Shown here one piece after another: positions 26,617 through 35,436 of a DNA stretch of 64,000 nucleotides (positions within the stretch are counted from its first letter, which is position 1; each line of letters opens with the position of its first letter). This stretch comes from CAVXDP01 sp964562925 (GTDB taxonomy: Archaea > Thermoproteota > Bathyarchaeia > 40CM-2-53-6 > CAVXDP01). Location of the stretch: contig CAZLVF010000004.1 of the NCBI GenBank assembly GCA_964562925.1, positions 1 through 64,000 of the forward strand, read 5' to 3'. The notes under the pieces are model-generated. The model was not told the DNA's origin. It ran no database searches and was given only the letters and a program-made list of their open reading frames with translations. Made by a program: the position numbers and the translations under genes.

Positions 26617-27270
26617 TCAAGAGTGAGACCGCCTAAGGTGTTTGTCGAATATGTCGAGCTTCAATTTTCTTGCTCTATTGATGAAGCTTATTGGCCTCCC
26701 ATAGGCCCACGTTCTGCCATTTCTGATGGCATTAACCACATCGTCTATAGATCGCGACTCGGCGTCGATAACTGTGTAGCCGTCTCCAATCGTCTCAGGC
26801 AGGTGTGAATCGCTCCCACCAATCACAGGCAGACTAGCGTGCCTTGCAAACCTTTCCGCCAACCATTTGGACAGTGAGAAGAACGGTGCAGACGCATTCA
26901 CCGTCTCTACGGCATCCGCACTCTTCAGCAGCCTTAGCGGCGTGAGGCTTGACCTAACAAAATCGTATGGATGCGGTAAGACTGCCAACCCATCTTGACC
27001 GTGTATCTTCTCCACAGTCTCTTCAGCAGACAACCCTCTCTTCACAGGATCCTTCACATCCAATGCAAGTAGATGGCCGTGCCTTGTACTGATTTCTACT
27101 CCAGGAATAACTATGATCTCCTCGGACCGCATCCTTGAAAGCACATTGTGGTCGGTTACAGCCACGCCGTCAAGGCCCCTGCTCATGACAATCCAAGGGA
27201 GATCTTGAGGAACCGTGTAGCTGTCGCCTGAGCACGTTGTGTGCACGTGTAAGTCCAACTTCAGAAGCAT
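26617..27270 (-). CDS. PHP-domain phosphoesterase
   Basis: A 217-residue PHP-family protein with the metal-binding motifs DLHVHTTCSGD, AVTDHN, PGVEIS, VLPHPYDF and GGSDSHLPET. PHP domains hydrolyse phosphate esters with a di- or trinuclear metal centre; small archaeal members may act on histidinol phosphate, nucleotides or unknown substrates. The specific substrate cannot be stated. The ATG start is right at the conserved first strand. It is on the same strand as MetRS, about 70 bases downstream of that gene's start-distal end in transcription order. Confidence 0.85.
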   Translation of the reverse strand: MLLKLDLHVHTTCSGDSYTVPQDLPWIVMSRGLDGVAVTDHNVLSRMRSEEIIVIPGVEISTRHGHLLALDVKDPVKRGLSAEETVEKIHGQDGLAVLPHPYDFVRSSLTPLRLLKSADAVETVNASAPFFSLSKWLAERFARHASLPVIGGSDSHLPETIGDGYTVIDAESRSIDDVVNAIRNGRTWAYGRPISFINRARKLKLDIFDKHLRRSHS

Positions 27271-27340
27271 CCAAGCTCCCCGTTTTCCAGTGTCTTCCGA
27301 CGTTTACGAGCTCAATGTAAGAGAAAGATTATCGGTTTGC

Positions 27341-29008
27341 TTAGCGTAGCCTTTTCTGTATCTCGTCCGAGTCGACTTTCTTGAATATCGGCTCTGGTTT
27401 ACCAATCTTATGTCCTGGATGAAGCAAGTGGATGCCTATCTTGTCCCAGACGCCAACAGCAGCTCTTTCCTCCAATCCCAGCTGGCTGAGAATCTTTCTC
27501 GAAGTATTCGGTATGAACGGCTCCAAGAGAAAAGCGAGCGCGTGAACTAGCTGAACCGCAACATATAGAGTTGTATCCGCCCTCTTCTTGTGGGTCTTTA
27601 TCAGATGCCACGGCTCACGCAAGCTCATGTATTGATTTCCATTTCTTGCCATCTCGACGATTAGGAGCAAAGCCTCTCGGAGAAGAAGTTTCTCGAAAAG
27701 CTCTCCCACGCGAGTCGGAGCCTGCTTGATTTCATCCATTAAGCGACTATCGGCATCATCAAAACTATCCGGTTCTGGAACCTCACCATCGTACCTCGCG
27801 GCCAGAAACGTCAATGTACGATTGATGAAGTTCCCGATGGCATCGTTAAGCCCAGAGTTGACGAGACTTCCGAATTCGGGCCAAGTAAAATTCGCATCCT
27901 TGGATTCAGGTCTCATCGCCATCAGGACGAACCTCCAGTAATCGGGGTCTGCTATCTCCAAAGCCTCGTCGACCCATATCCCGATTCTTCTACTCTTAGA
28001 GAATTTCTGGGACTCGAAGAGAATGAACTCTGTGGAAGAAACCTGCCAGGGAAGAACGTAATCGTCACTCGTCGCCATGAGCAACGCTGGAAAGATTATT
28101 GTGTGGAACGGAATGTTGTCTTTCCCTATGAAATGGACATTCCTCGTTGAACTGTCAAACCAGAAACTCTTCCAGTCGAGAGGTCTTCCGGCCTTCTCAG
28201 CCCATTCCACCACAGCCGAGACATATCCCAGTACCGCTTCTATCCAAACGTACACCGTCTTATCCTCTGCACCCGGGAAAGGAGCGGGTATACCCCATTT
28301 GTTGTCTCGTGTGAGGGCTCTAGGTTTCAAACCTTCTTGAATCCATCTCATTGAAAAATTCCGAGCGTTACTCGGGAACTCTGTGCATGCATCCAGATAT
28401 GCTTTGATCCGACTTTCCAGTTTTGGAAGATCAAAGAGCCAATGTTTAGAAGACCTAGTCTCAGGCTCTGTCCCACATAGAACGCACCTTGCATTCTTCA
28501 ACTCAAGGGGTTCCAGAACCCTGCCGCAACTTTCGCACTGGTCTCCTTTCGCGTTGTCGTAGCTGCAATAGGGACATTGGCCCTCCACAAACCTGTCTGG
28601 AAGAAAACGCTCACATTTCTTACAGTATGGCATGCTCGTTGTTTGTTGAAAGATGTACCCATTCTCATAGATCTTCTTACAAATATCTTGGACAATCCTG
28701 ATGTGAACGGGGTTTTCCGTTCTTGTATAGTTGGTTAGGTCAACTTCGTACTTCTCTAACAATTGGCATATGATCATGTGATACTTGTCTGTTAACTGCT
28801 TGGGAGCCACTCCAGCTCTTATGGCCTCAACCTCTACGGGGGTACCATGTTCATCAGAGCCGCTTACTGAGACAAACTCGTCACCTTTGAGTTTTAGATA
28901 TCTTGAGAAAACGTCAGCGGAGAGGAGCTGGATGAATGTTCCAAGATGAGGGACAGTATTTACATAAGGCCAAGCGGAACATACGATCCACTTTCGCTTC
29001 GTCAGCAA
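27341..29008 (-). CDS. metG: Methionyl-tRNA synthetase
   Basis: A 555-residue class I synthetase that charges tRNA-Met. It has the HIGH-equivalent VPHLGT in WPYVNTVPHLG, the KMSKS-equivalent KFSKS, and a connective region with paired zinc knuckles (YCKKCER, CPYC, CESCGR, CVLCG), the two-zinc arrangement of archaeal and E. coli-type enzymes. WIEAVLGYVSA and the anticodon-binding helical domain follow. The C-terminal tRNA-binding (Trbp111-like) domain is absent, which is common in archaea where it is a separate protein. The start is TTG. An elongator tRNA-Met gene lies at 51.8 kb. Confidence 0.94.
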   Translation of the reverse strand: MLTKRKWIVCSAWPYVNTVPHLGTFIQLLSADVFSRYLKLKGDEFVSVSGSDEHGTPVEVEAIRAGVAPKQLTDKYHMIICQLLEKYEVDLTNYTRTENPVHIRIVQDICKKIYENGYIFQQTTSMPYCKKCERFLPDRFVEGQCPYCSYDNAKGDQCESCGRVLEPLELKNARCVLCGTEPETRSSKHWLFDLPKLESRIKAYLDACTEFPSNARNFSMRWIQEGLKPRALTRDNKWGIPAPFPGAEDKTVYVWIEAVLGYVSAVVEWAEKAGRPLDWKSFWFDSSTRNVHFIGKDNIPFHTIIFPALLMATSDDYVLPWQVSSTEFILFESQKFSKSRRIGIWVDEALEIADPDYWRFVLMAMRPESKDANFTWPEFGSLVNSGLNDAIGNFINRTLTFLAARYDGEVPEPDSFDDADSRLMDEIKQAPTRVGELFEKLLLREALLLIVEMARNGNQYMSLREPWHLIKTHKKRADTTLYVAVQLVHALAFLLEPFIPNTSRKILSQLGLEERAAVGVWDKIGIHLLHPGHKIGKPEPIFKKVDSDEIQKRLR

Positions 29009-29169
29009 ACATCAACCACTCTAAACGTGGCAGTGAGACTGATAGACTGGTGGCGTGTTCAAAAAGTTTCTGCAAATCTCTTGGAATACGCAGTAAGAAA
29101 GAGAATAGATTTCCAAAGGAACCAAACATGTTTAAGGTAGGTTTTGGACTGTCGTGGGTGTGAAGAACG

Positions 29170-29177
29170 CTTTTAAC
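29170..29177 (+). promoter_or_regulatory. TATA box of the aIF2-beta gene
   Basis: CTTTTAAC lies about 45 bases before the ATG of the aIF2-beta gene, giving a leader of about 20 bases. It has the usual archaeal TATA composition. Confidence 0.45.
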
Positions 29178-29217
29178 CAAGGCCGAGAGTTCATAGAGGA
29201 GAGTTGCAATCGACACT

Positions 29218-29628
29218 ATGAGCGAAGAGTACATCCGCCTGCTGGACCAAGCGCTCGAAAAGGTACCGCGGAAGATCTCGTCAGGTGAAAGATTCGAGAT
29301 TCCCGCACCGGCCATGCGAACTACAGGCGGGCGGACGACCATATACAATTTCGGCGAGATCTGCCTTCGCCTCAACCGAGACGATCATCACGTTCTAAAG
29401 TTTCTTTCAAAGGAAATGGCTACCGCCGGAACCCTGAGCGGAGGCCGAGCAGTGTTCCAAGGCCGATTCAAAGAGTTATCTATTCGCCGACTCTTGGACA
29501 TATACAGTCACAAGTACGTGATATGTCCAATCTGCGGCAGGCCGGATACGAAGGTTCAGAAGGAGGAACGTTTCCTATTCCTCGTCTGCGAGGCATGCGG
29601 CGCCAAGTCTTCCATCCTGCCGATGTAG
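29218..29628 (+). CDS. Translation initiation factor aIF2 subunit beta
   Basis: A 136-residue protein matching archaeal/eukaryal initiation factor 2 beta. The central domain carries NFGEICLRLNRDDHHVLKFL and the C-terminal zinc ribbon has CPICGRPDT and CEACGAKSSI. With the alpha and gamma subunits it brings initiator tRNA to the small ribosomal subunit. The N-terminal alpha/gamma-binding helix is present (YIRLLDQALEKV). It is followed after 15 bases by the DUF424 gene, a known archaeal neighbour. Confidence 0.92.
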   Translation: MSEEYIRLLDQALEKVPRKISSGERFEIPAPAMRTTGGRTTIYNFGEICLRLNRDDHHVLKFLSKEMATAGTLSGGRAVFQGRFKELSIRRLLDIYSHKYVICPICGRPDTKVQKEERFLFLVCEACGAKSSILPM

Positions 29629-29643
29629 CTCGGAGGTAGGCAC

Positions 29644-29943
29644 GTGAAGAGCGTATACCTCAAGGTATTTCGAGACAGAAAATGTGCCCTAGTCGCAGCA
29701 TGCGACAGCGACCTCATAGGCAAGACATTTCGTGAAGGAAAACTGAAACTTGAAGTTGCTAGAGATTTCTATGCAGGTAAGCTTACCAGTCTGGATGAAA
29801 CCCTCAGGCTCCTTGATAGCGCAGACATGGCAAATCTTGTAGGTCCATGTGTTGTAGACGCGGCTGTCAAGAAAGGTCTTGTAAATCCTGATGCCATCAT
29901 CTCGGTGGATGGAGTTCCTCACGTACAGTTCATGAAACTGTAA
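29644..29943 (+). CDS. DUF424 family protein
   Basis: A 99-residue archaeal protein of the DUF424 family, which commonly sits next to aIF2-beta. The conserved parts are LIGKTFREGKLKLEV and MANLVGPCVVDAAVKKGLV. Its function is unknown. The start is GTG, with GGAGG at 29632-29636 as ribosome-binding site. The close coupling to aIF2-beta suggests a role in translation initiation or ribosome function. Confidence 0.88.
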   Translation: MKSVYLKVFRDRKCALVAACDSDLIGKTFREGKLKLEVARDFYAGKLTSLDETLRLLDSADMANLVGPCVVDAAVKKGLVNPDAIISVDGVPHVQFMKL

Positions 29944-30005
29944 GACACACCTATCTTTCTAGACCTTATGGCATACGCAGATACTGCCAGAAAAACGTCA
30001 ACTAT

Positions 30006-30014
30006 TCTTAAAAG
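30006..30014 (+). promoter_or_regulatory. TATA box of the aIF1A-rio1-KH-top6 cluster
   Basis: TCTTAAAAGG-type element about 45-54 bases before the aIF1A start. It is the only clear promoter before the closely packed run of five genes to about 34.4 kb. Confidence 0.45.
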
Positions 30015-30059
30015 GATACTCTGTCGTATATTGCTGAAGTTTCGGATCGAGATCTATCA

Positions 30060-30368
30060 ATGGGAAAGAAGAAGGTTCTCAGTGAGGAATCGCTGAGAGA
30101 AATGGTAATGCCGGCTGAAGGACAATTATTCGGCGTCGTCTTTCAGATGCTGGGTTACGACAGACTATTGGTCAAATGTACCGACGGCCACGAAAGAGTC
30201 TGTCGAATAAGAGGGAAGATGAAGAGACGCGTCTGGATTAAGGTCGGTGACATCGTACTCGTTGCGCCTTGGGACTTCCAGTTCGAGAGCAGAGGAGATA
30301 TTCTATGGAGATATACAGAGGGCCAGTCTATCATGCTCAAGAAACAAGGCTACCTGAATATCGCCTGA
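30060..30368 (+). CDS. Translation initiation factor aIF1A
   Basis: A 102-residue OB-fold protein matching aIF1A/eIF1A, with EGQLFGVVFQMLGYDRLLVKC in the strand region and the signature RIRGKMKRRVWIKVGD. It stabilises initiator tRNA and mRNA on the small subunit. It starts with ATG and is 12 bases ahead of the Rio1 gene. The order aIF1A, Rio1, KH protein, Top6B, Top6A is a conserved archaeal cluster. Confidence 0.94.
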   Translation: MGKKKVLSEESLREMVMPAEGQLFGVVFQMLGYDRLLVKCTDGHERVCRIRGKMKRRVWIKVGDIVLVAPWDFQFESRGDILWRYTEGQSIMLKKQGYLNIA

Positions 30369-30380
30369 GGAGAATAAGAG

Positions 30381-31178
30381 GTGGCGGTTCCCACAGAGAA
30401 GGAAGAGAGAAGGGTTAGACTAAGAGAGAGGCGCTACGTCGTTGAGCGTTTGATGAGAGAAAAAAGAAGCGAAGAGATGGAAGTTCTTGAAGAAGTCTTT
30501 GACAAACCGACCTTAATGATCATTTATCGCATGCTCAATACAAGAAAGATATCGAAAGTCTGTGGGGTCGTCCGATCCGGAAAAGAGTCACGCATCTACT
30601 GGGCAAAGGACTATAAGAACAGAGATCTCGCACTTAAGGTATATCTCACAACCTCAGCCGAGTTCAGGAAGGGGATGTTGACCTACATAGAGGGCGACCC
30701 AAGATTCTTCAGGTTCAAGCGGGACACCCGTTCAATGGTTTACCTCTGGGCCCAAAAGGAGTTCAAGAACCTTCAATCAGCCTTCTCAGCTGCGGTGAGG
30801 GTGCCTAGACCCTGGAACCTTGATGGAAACGTTCTCGCAATGGAGTTTATTGGCGACGGAGGAGAGCCTGCGCCGCTACTGAAAGAGGCGAGACTCACCG
30901 ATCCTGGAAGGATCTATAGACGAGTCTTGGGATTCGTGAACAAGCTCTACAGAAAGGCTAGATTGGTTCACAGCGACCTGAGCGAGTATAACATAATGGT
31001 GTGGAAAAAGGAGCCTGTTCTTTTCGACCTCTCACAGTCTGTGCCCTTGGAACACCCTATGGCTGAACTATTCTTGAAGAGAGACCTCGTTAACATCAAC
31101 ATCTACTTCGCGGGCCATGGTGTCAATGTCATACCATTAGGAGAAGTATACGAACGGGTGGTGGGCAAAACTGGCTGA
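30381..31178 (+). CDS. Serine protein kinase Rio1
   Basis: A 265-residue RIO-family atypical kinase. The ATP site includes CGVVRSGKESRIYWAKD with ALKVYL, the catalytic loop is VHSDLSEYNIM and the metal-binding motif is LFDLSQSVP. Rio1 acts in the late maturation of the small ribosomal subunit. The N-terminus is very basic and acidic by turns and probably helical. The start is GTG with a GAGG-type site. It is followed by the KH-domain ribosome biogenesis factor, which matches the eukaryotic functional pairing of Rio1 and Dim2/Pno1. Confidence 0.93.
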   Translation: MAVPTEKEERRVRLRERRYVVERLMREKRSEEMEVLEEVFDKPTLMIIYRMLNTRKISKVCGVVRSGKESRIYWAKDYKNRDLALKVYLTTSAEFRKGMLTYIEGDPRFFRFKRDTRSMVYLWAQKEFKNLQSAFSAAVRVPRPWNLDGNVLAMEFIGDGGEPAPLLKEARLTDPGRIYRRVLGFVNKLYRKARLVHSDLSEYNIMVWKKEPVLFDLSQSVPLEHPMAELFLKRDLVNINIYFAGHGVNVIPLGEVYERVVGKTG

Positions 31179-31188
31179 AGTCAGTACG

Positions 31189-31752
31189 GTGATATCAAAG
31201 GATAGGATCGGGGTACTGATCGGCGAAGGTGGCGTTGTAAAGGATAGGATAGAACGTTGTCTAAACGTTACTCTGAATGTGGATGGAGAAAGTGGGGTCG
31301 TAGCGATCAAAGCGAGAGACCCCATGGGAAACCCGTTAGCCGTTCTCAAGGCGAAGGATGTTGTAACGGCTGTTGCGAGAGGATTTCCACCTAACAAAGC
31401 CTTCCGACTGTTTGATGAGGATATTATGCTCGATATTCTGAATCTGAGAGAACTATTTGGAAAGAGTGAGAGCGACATCCAAAGGGTTAAAGGTAGGATA
31501 ATCGGAAGGGACGGAAAGTCTAGAAGGATCATCGAGGAGATTACCCAGGCGGACCTCTCGATCCACGGACATACAGTTGGAATTATCGGTAACTTTGACG
31601 CGGCCTCGTTGGCTAGAGAAGCCATGGAGATGCTGATCAAAGGAAGACAACATGCCACTGTTTATCAGCACATGAAGAATAGAAGACGAGAGATAAAGAA
31701 GAAAGAGAAAATTGAACTCTGGGAAAAACCGGCGGAGAGTCCGAGGAGATAG
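31189..31752 (+). CDS. KH-domain RNA-binding protein (Pno1/Dim2/Krr1-like)
   Basis: A 187-residue protein with two KH domains: RIGVLIGEGGVVKDRIE (first GxxG at about residue 12) and GRIIGRDGKSRRIIEE (second). It corresponds to the archaeal homologue of Pno1/Dim2/Krr1, which binds the 3' end of pre-16S rRNA during small-subunit assembly. The tail is rich in lysine and arginine. The start is GTG. It lies between Rio1 and Top6B in the conserved cluster. Confidence 0.92.
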   Translation: MISKDRIGVLIGEGGVVKDRIERCLNVTLNVDGESGVVAIKARDPMGNPLAVLKAKDVVTAVARGFPPNKAFRLFDEDIMLDILNLRELFGKSESDIQRVKGRIIGRDGKSRRIIEEITQADLSIHGHTVGIIGNFDAASLAREAMEMLIKGRQHATVYQHMKNRRREIKKKEKIELWEKPAESPRR

Positions 31753-31789
31753 AATCCTTGCTCATCCCAGCCCGCAGGTCTGAAGTGAG

Positions 31790-33355
31790 ATGACCGAGGT
31801 CTTTCAAGAAATAAGCCCTGCAGACTTCTTCTACCGTAACAGAGACATAGCAGGCTTCACTAATCCCTCCAGAGCGATCTACACGACCATGAGAGAACTT
31901 GTCGAAAACTCTTTAGATGCATGTGAGATCGGCGCGATCCCACCTGATATTTACGTTAGGATATCGTACGCCGTAGAACCTGTTGAGGGATCCGGAGTCT
32001 ACACAGTCAGAGTGGAAGATAACGGACCGGGGTTGCCAGAGAACGTGATACCCTCAGCCTTCGGTCAGATCCTTTTTGGCTCCAAGTACAGGCTTAGACA
32101 AACGAGGGGAACGTTTGGACTTGGAGGCAAGATGGCTATCCTATACGGTCAGATCACGACACACTCTGAAGTGAAGGTATTCTCGAGCGTCAAGAGAAAC
32201 AAGATCTATGAGTATCATTTGATGATGGATATCCAAAGAAATAGACCTGTGGTTCTGAAAAGGAAAGCCCACAGGAACAAGAACAAGTGGCATGGTACAA
32301 TACTCGAGTTTTCAACTGAGGGAGACTATACACGCGCGATGTCGAAGATCCTAGACTACTTGAAGCAAACAGCTATCGTTGCGCCCTACGCGAACCTAAC
32401 ATTTGTAGACCCTCGAGGAAGGCTGTATAGATACGAAAGAGCGACGACAGTCATGAGCAAGCCTCCGCTTGAGACCGCGTCTCATCCACACGGAGTCGAT
32501 GTTGAGACGCTCAAGAGGCTTATCGAACAGACAAAATCAAAGAATATGGCAGACTTTATGAAGAGAAACTTCCAGAGGGTAGGAAACACTATCGCGAGAA
32601 GGTTTCTTGAATACGCGGGGATAAATCCGAAGAAGACGCCAAAGAAGCTCTCCCCGGATGAAGTGGTCAGACTGGTTAATGCGATGAAAAACTTCGATGG
32701 TTTTCTGCCACCAGATGCGAATTGCCTGTCGCCTCTCGGCGAAGCCCTCTTGAAGACCGGAATCGAAAAGGAATTCAACCCAGAATTTGTTGAGGTCCAC
32801 CAGCGTAAACCGGCAGCTTACTCGGGGTTCCCTTTCATAATCGAGGTAGGCCTAGCGTCTGGAGGAGACATACCCCACACGGGAAAACCCATACTCTACA
32901 GGTTCGCGAACAAGATACCCTTGCTCTTCGATGAGGCAAGCGATGTCTCATACAAGGTCGTTAACAGCCTCGTGGACTGGAGACATTACAAGATCTACCC
33001 GGAGACGCCTCTAGCGGCTTTTGTGCATTTATGCAGCACGAAGATCCCATACAAGACTGTTGGAAAGGAGTTTATCGCTGACAGGCCTGAAGTCGAACGT
33101 GAGATATTGAACGCGATCAGGGAGACCGCGCGGAGACTCTCCATATTCCTCTCGAAGAAGGCATCGTACGAGAGAGAGAAGAAGCGGTTAGATGTCTTCT
33201 CAAAGTATCTCCCCAAGATCGCATCGTTCTCAACGAGACTAGCTCACAAACAGAAAGAGCCTGATGTGAAACCTCTACTCAAGAGCGTGTTGACATATGA
33301 AAGAGAAGAAGAGGAAGGGCGTAGTAAGACAGAAGAAACAAAAGGTTCTGACTAG
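31790..33355 (+). CDS. top6B: DNA topoisomerase VI subunit B
   Basis: A 521-residue GHKL ATPase. It has MRELVENSLDACEIG (N box), VEDNGPGLPENV (G1), RQTRGTFGLGGKMAILYGQ (G2 and lid) and the transducer-domain lysine region, followed by a coiled C-terminal linker. With subunit A it forms the type IIB topoisomerase that relaxes supercoils. The length agrees with other archaeal Top6B proteins without the extra C-terminal Ig-like domain. Its 3' end overlaps the top6A open frame by 59 bases, so the two are probably translated together. Confidence 0.95.
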   Translation: MTEVFQEISPADFFYRNRDIAGFTNPSRAIYTTMRELVENSLDACEIGAIPPDIYVRISYAVEPVEGSGVYTVRVEDNGPGLPENVIPSAFGQILFGSKYRLRQTRGTFGLGGKMAILYGQITTHSEVKVFSSVKRNKIYEYHLMMDIQRNRPVVLKRKAHRNKNKWHGTILEFSTEGDYTRAMSKILDYLKQTAIVAPYANLTFVDPRGRLYRYERATTVMSKPPLETASHPHGVDVETLKRLIEQTKSKNMADFMKRNFQRVGNTIARRFLEYAGINPKKTPKKLSPDEVVRLVNAMKNFDGFLPPDANCLSPLGEALLKTGIEKEFNPEFVEVHQRKPAAYSGFPFIIEVGLASGGDIPHTGKPILYRFANKIPLLFDEASDVSYKVVNSLVDWRHYKIYPETPLAAFVHLCSTKIPYKTVGKEFIADRPEVEREILNAIRETARRLSIFLSKKASYEREKKRLDVFSKYLPKIASFSTRLAHKQKEPDVKPLLKSVLTYEREEEEGRSKTEETKGSD

Positions 33356-34394
33356 CCTGGCAGAGTTTGGAACCCGGGTCTACGATCAGCTGGCCAGACG
33401 ACAGTTTCCATGGATAAAGATGCCTAGTAGATCTACAAACAACATACTCTACGACGAGAGGTCAAGGCAATATATCTTAGGGACAAGGGCGGTCAAGAGA
33501 AGTTCTAGGAATATACGTCACCTTCGACCGTTGACGCAACTCGTCTGGACAGCTTCATTCGCGGATGAACTAACCCATCAAAAAAAGACAAGCACCCTCA
33601 GAGACGTCTTCTACTCCGCACAAGCATACGAGATGAACTTTGTGGATCAACCTGAAAGCGATAACATTATCACTGACCTAGAAACGGTGATCGGATCGCC
33701 TAGGGAAGACTTCAACGTATTCCCAGAAGAGAGAAGCGCGATCTTCGGAAACCTAACTATTCAATATACGATTCCAGGATACGAGGGAAAGAGACTTAAC
33801 CTGGCAAGCCACCCAGACGGAATGATGATCGGCCCAGCCCTAACAAACGCTGAGTTCGTGGACTGTAAGGCTGACAAGATAATAGCGATAGAGAAAGGCG
33901 CGCTCTTCACCCGATTTGTTGAGGAGAGAGTTCACGATCGATTTAAGGCTCTCTTGATCCAGACAGCTGGCCAAGCGCCTCGGGCGACAAGAGCCTTCAT
34001 AAGAAGACTGAATCAAGAGCTTAAGCTCCCGGTCACAATCTTTACAGATGGGGATCCTTGGGGTATGCATATAGCCATGGTCATCATAAGTGGATCCGCA
34101 AATGCAGCCCACCTTCGAGAATTGAACACGCCGGATGCTAAATGGGCAGGGGTCTGGGCGACAGACATAGTGGACTACAAGCTTCCAAGCGACAAACTAA
34201 GCGAGCTGGACATGAAAAGACTGTATGAACTGCAGAAAGATCCGAGGTATAATGCAAAGTTGTGGAAACGTGAAATCGAGACATTCATGAAGATAAGGAA
34301 GAAGGCGGAACAGGAAGCGTTCAGCAGATACGGTTTGACCTACATAGTTGACGAGTACCTTCCGGCCAAGTTGGAGGCGGTCGAAGATATCTAG
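33297..34394 (+). CDS. top6A: DNA topoisomerase VI subunit A (Spo11 family)
   Basis: A 365-residue protein of the Spo11/Top6A family. The active-site tyrosine lies in STLRDVFYSAQ, and the Toprim acids lie in IAIEKGALFTRF and TIFTDGDPWGMHIA. It cleaves both DNA strands and is linked to DNA through the tyrosine. The ATG at 33297 overlaps top6B; a TTG near the conserved GTRVYDQLARR is an alternative start. The remaining sequence is of normal length. Confidence 0.95.
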   Translation: MKEKKRKGVVRQKKQKVLTSLAEFGTRVYDQLARRQFPWIKMPSRSTNNILYDERSRQYILGTRAVKRSSRNIRHLRPLTQLVWTASFADELTHQKKTSTLRDVFYSAQAYEMNFVDQPESDNIITDLETVIGSPREDFNVFPEERSAIFGNLTIQYTIPGYEGKRLNLASHPDGMMIGPALTNAEFVDCKADKIIAIEKGALFTRFVEERVHDRFKALLIQTAGQAPRATRAFIRRLNQELKLPVTIFTDGDPWGMHIAMVIISGSANAAHLRELNTPDAKWAGVWATDIVDYKLPSDKLSELDMKRLYELQKDPRYNAKLWKREIETFMKIRKKAEQEAFSRYGLTYIVDEYLPAKLEAVEDI

Positions 34395-34425
34395 CCGCCT
34401 GTGACGGAAGGACCGCGAGGGAAAG

Positions 34426-35388
34426 TTAACCTGCCTGTTTGGCTCCACACATGAAGCAGTAAGCCGCAGTCGACTCAATCTCAACATTGCAGCTCACGCA
34501 GCGTTTCGTCAGATTGCCTTTGACCATGACCGTATGCATGAGACCCTGCGGCTGTGTATACCAGACAAAATCTGAGAGATTCGACTTGTAGGCTTTGCAT
34601 CCAAAACAGTACCATCTCTCATAATCGAGGTTGAAAAATAGCGGTCTCCCGCATGCGGAGCATGATAATTGAGGTACCATGGTACTAGGCTTTGAGGTCA
34701 GCCACTTGCTGAACGGAGAATAGAGCTCCGCCTTGTTGACGAAATGTCTGAGAGTAACAGTCATAGAGATCAACAAGAGAGTTATAAGGGATAGGTTCCA
34801 CGGCGCTGGAGCCGCAAAGATTACGAAGTCGTATATTCCATGAAGAACCATCGCTAGGACAAGACCTTCCAAGGTTAGATCCACTTCCCTCGATGGCGTA
34901 AACTTCGCTACCCCAAGATAGTAGCCCATTATCCCACCTAACAGCGCATGTCCCGGAACCGACGTAACAGCTCTGAGGAGGATTGTTCCCAATCCCCTGG
35001 TTAACGCGTAGAGAACATTCTCGACTGTAGCGAACCCAAGCGAAGCCACAGCCGTATATACTATCCCGTCCATAACTTCATTGAACGCGTTCGACCTATA
35101 CGCTGCCAGCTTGACGGAGAGCAACTTAACACCTTCCTCTGTTAGACCGACAACAAGCAACGTGTGTAGAAACAGAATTGGAATGTAATCTGATTGAGGG
35201 ATTATGAACCCGCCGAGAACCTCAAGCGGAAAGGCCAAGATTGGAGATAGTAGTCCGTAGGCAAAGGTCTTTGCAACCAGTCTCTTCGGCTCCCTCTCGT
35301 ATCTGTCTCGGGTGTAGAAGAACCATATGAGAAATAGGCTCGGAGCAGACGCTAGGACAAGAACTTCTAGTATGTAACCTGACTCCAT
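34426..35388 (-). CDS. PrsW-family intramembrane protease with zinc ribbons
   Basis: A 320-residue membrane protein with the PrsW glutamate motif GLTEEGVKLLSVK and the histidine motifs VPGHALLGGIMGYYLG and MVLHGIYDF, which build a metalloprotease-like site inside about eight membrane segments. The N-terminal YTRDRYEREPKR motif is also conserved. After residue about 245 two zinc-binding modules follow: CSACGR...CFGC and CVSCNVEIESTAAYCFMCG. PrsW proteins cleave anti-sigma factors in bacteria; archaeal targets are unknown. The zinc ribbons may recognise a protein or nucleic-acid partner. Confidence 0.85.
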   Translation of the reverse strand: MESGYILEVLVLASAPSLFLIWFFYTRDRYEREPKRLVAKTFAYGLLSPILAFPLEVLGGFIIPQSDYIPILFLHTLLVVGLTEEGVKLLSVKLAAYRSNAFNEVMDGIVYTAVASLGFATVENVLYALTRGLGTILLRAVTSVPGHALLGGIMGYYLGVAKFTPSREVDLTLEGLVLAMVLHGIYDFVIFAAPAPWNLSLITLLLISMTVTLRHFVNKAELYSPFSKWLTSKPSTMVPQLSCSACGRPLFFNLDYERWYCFGCKAYKSNLSDFVWYTQPQGLMHTVMVKGNLTKRCVSCNVEIESTAAYCFMCGAKQAG

Positions 35389-35436
35389 CGAGATCTCCTG
35401 CAGAGACAGGTATCGATAGAAGCGAGAATCTATGGC

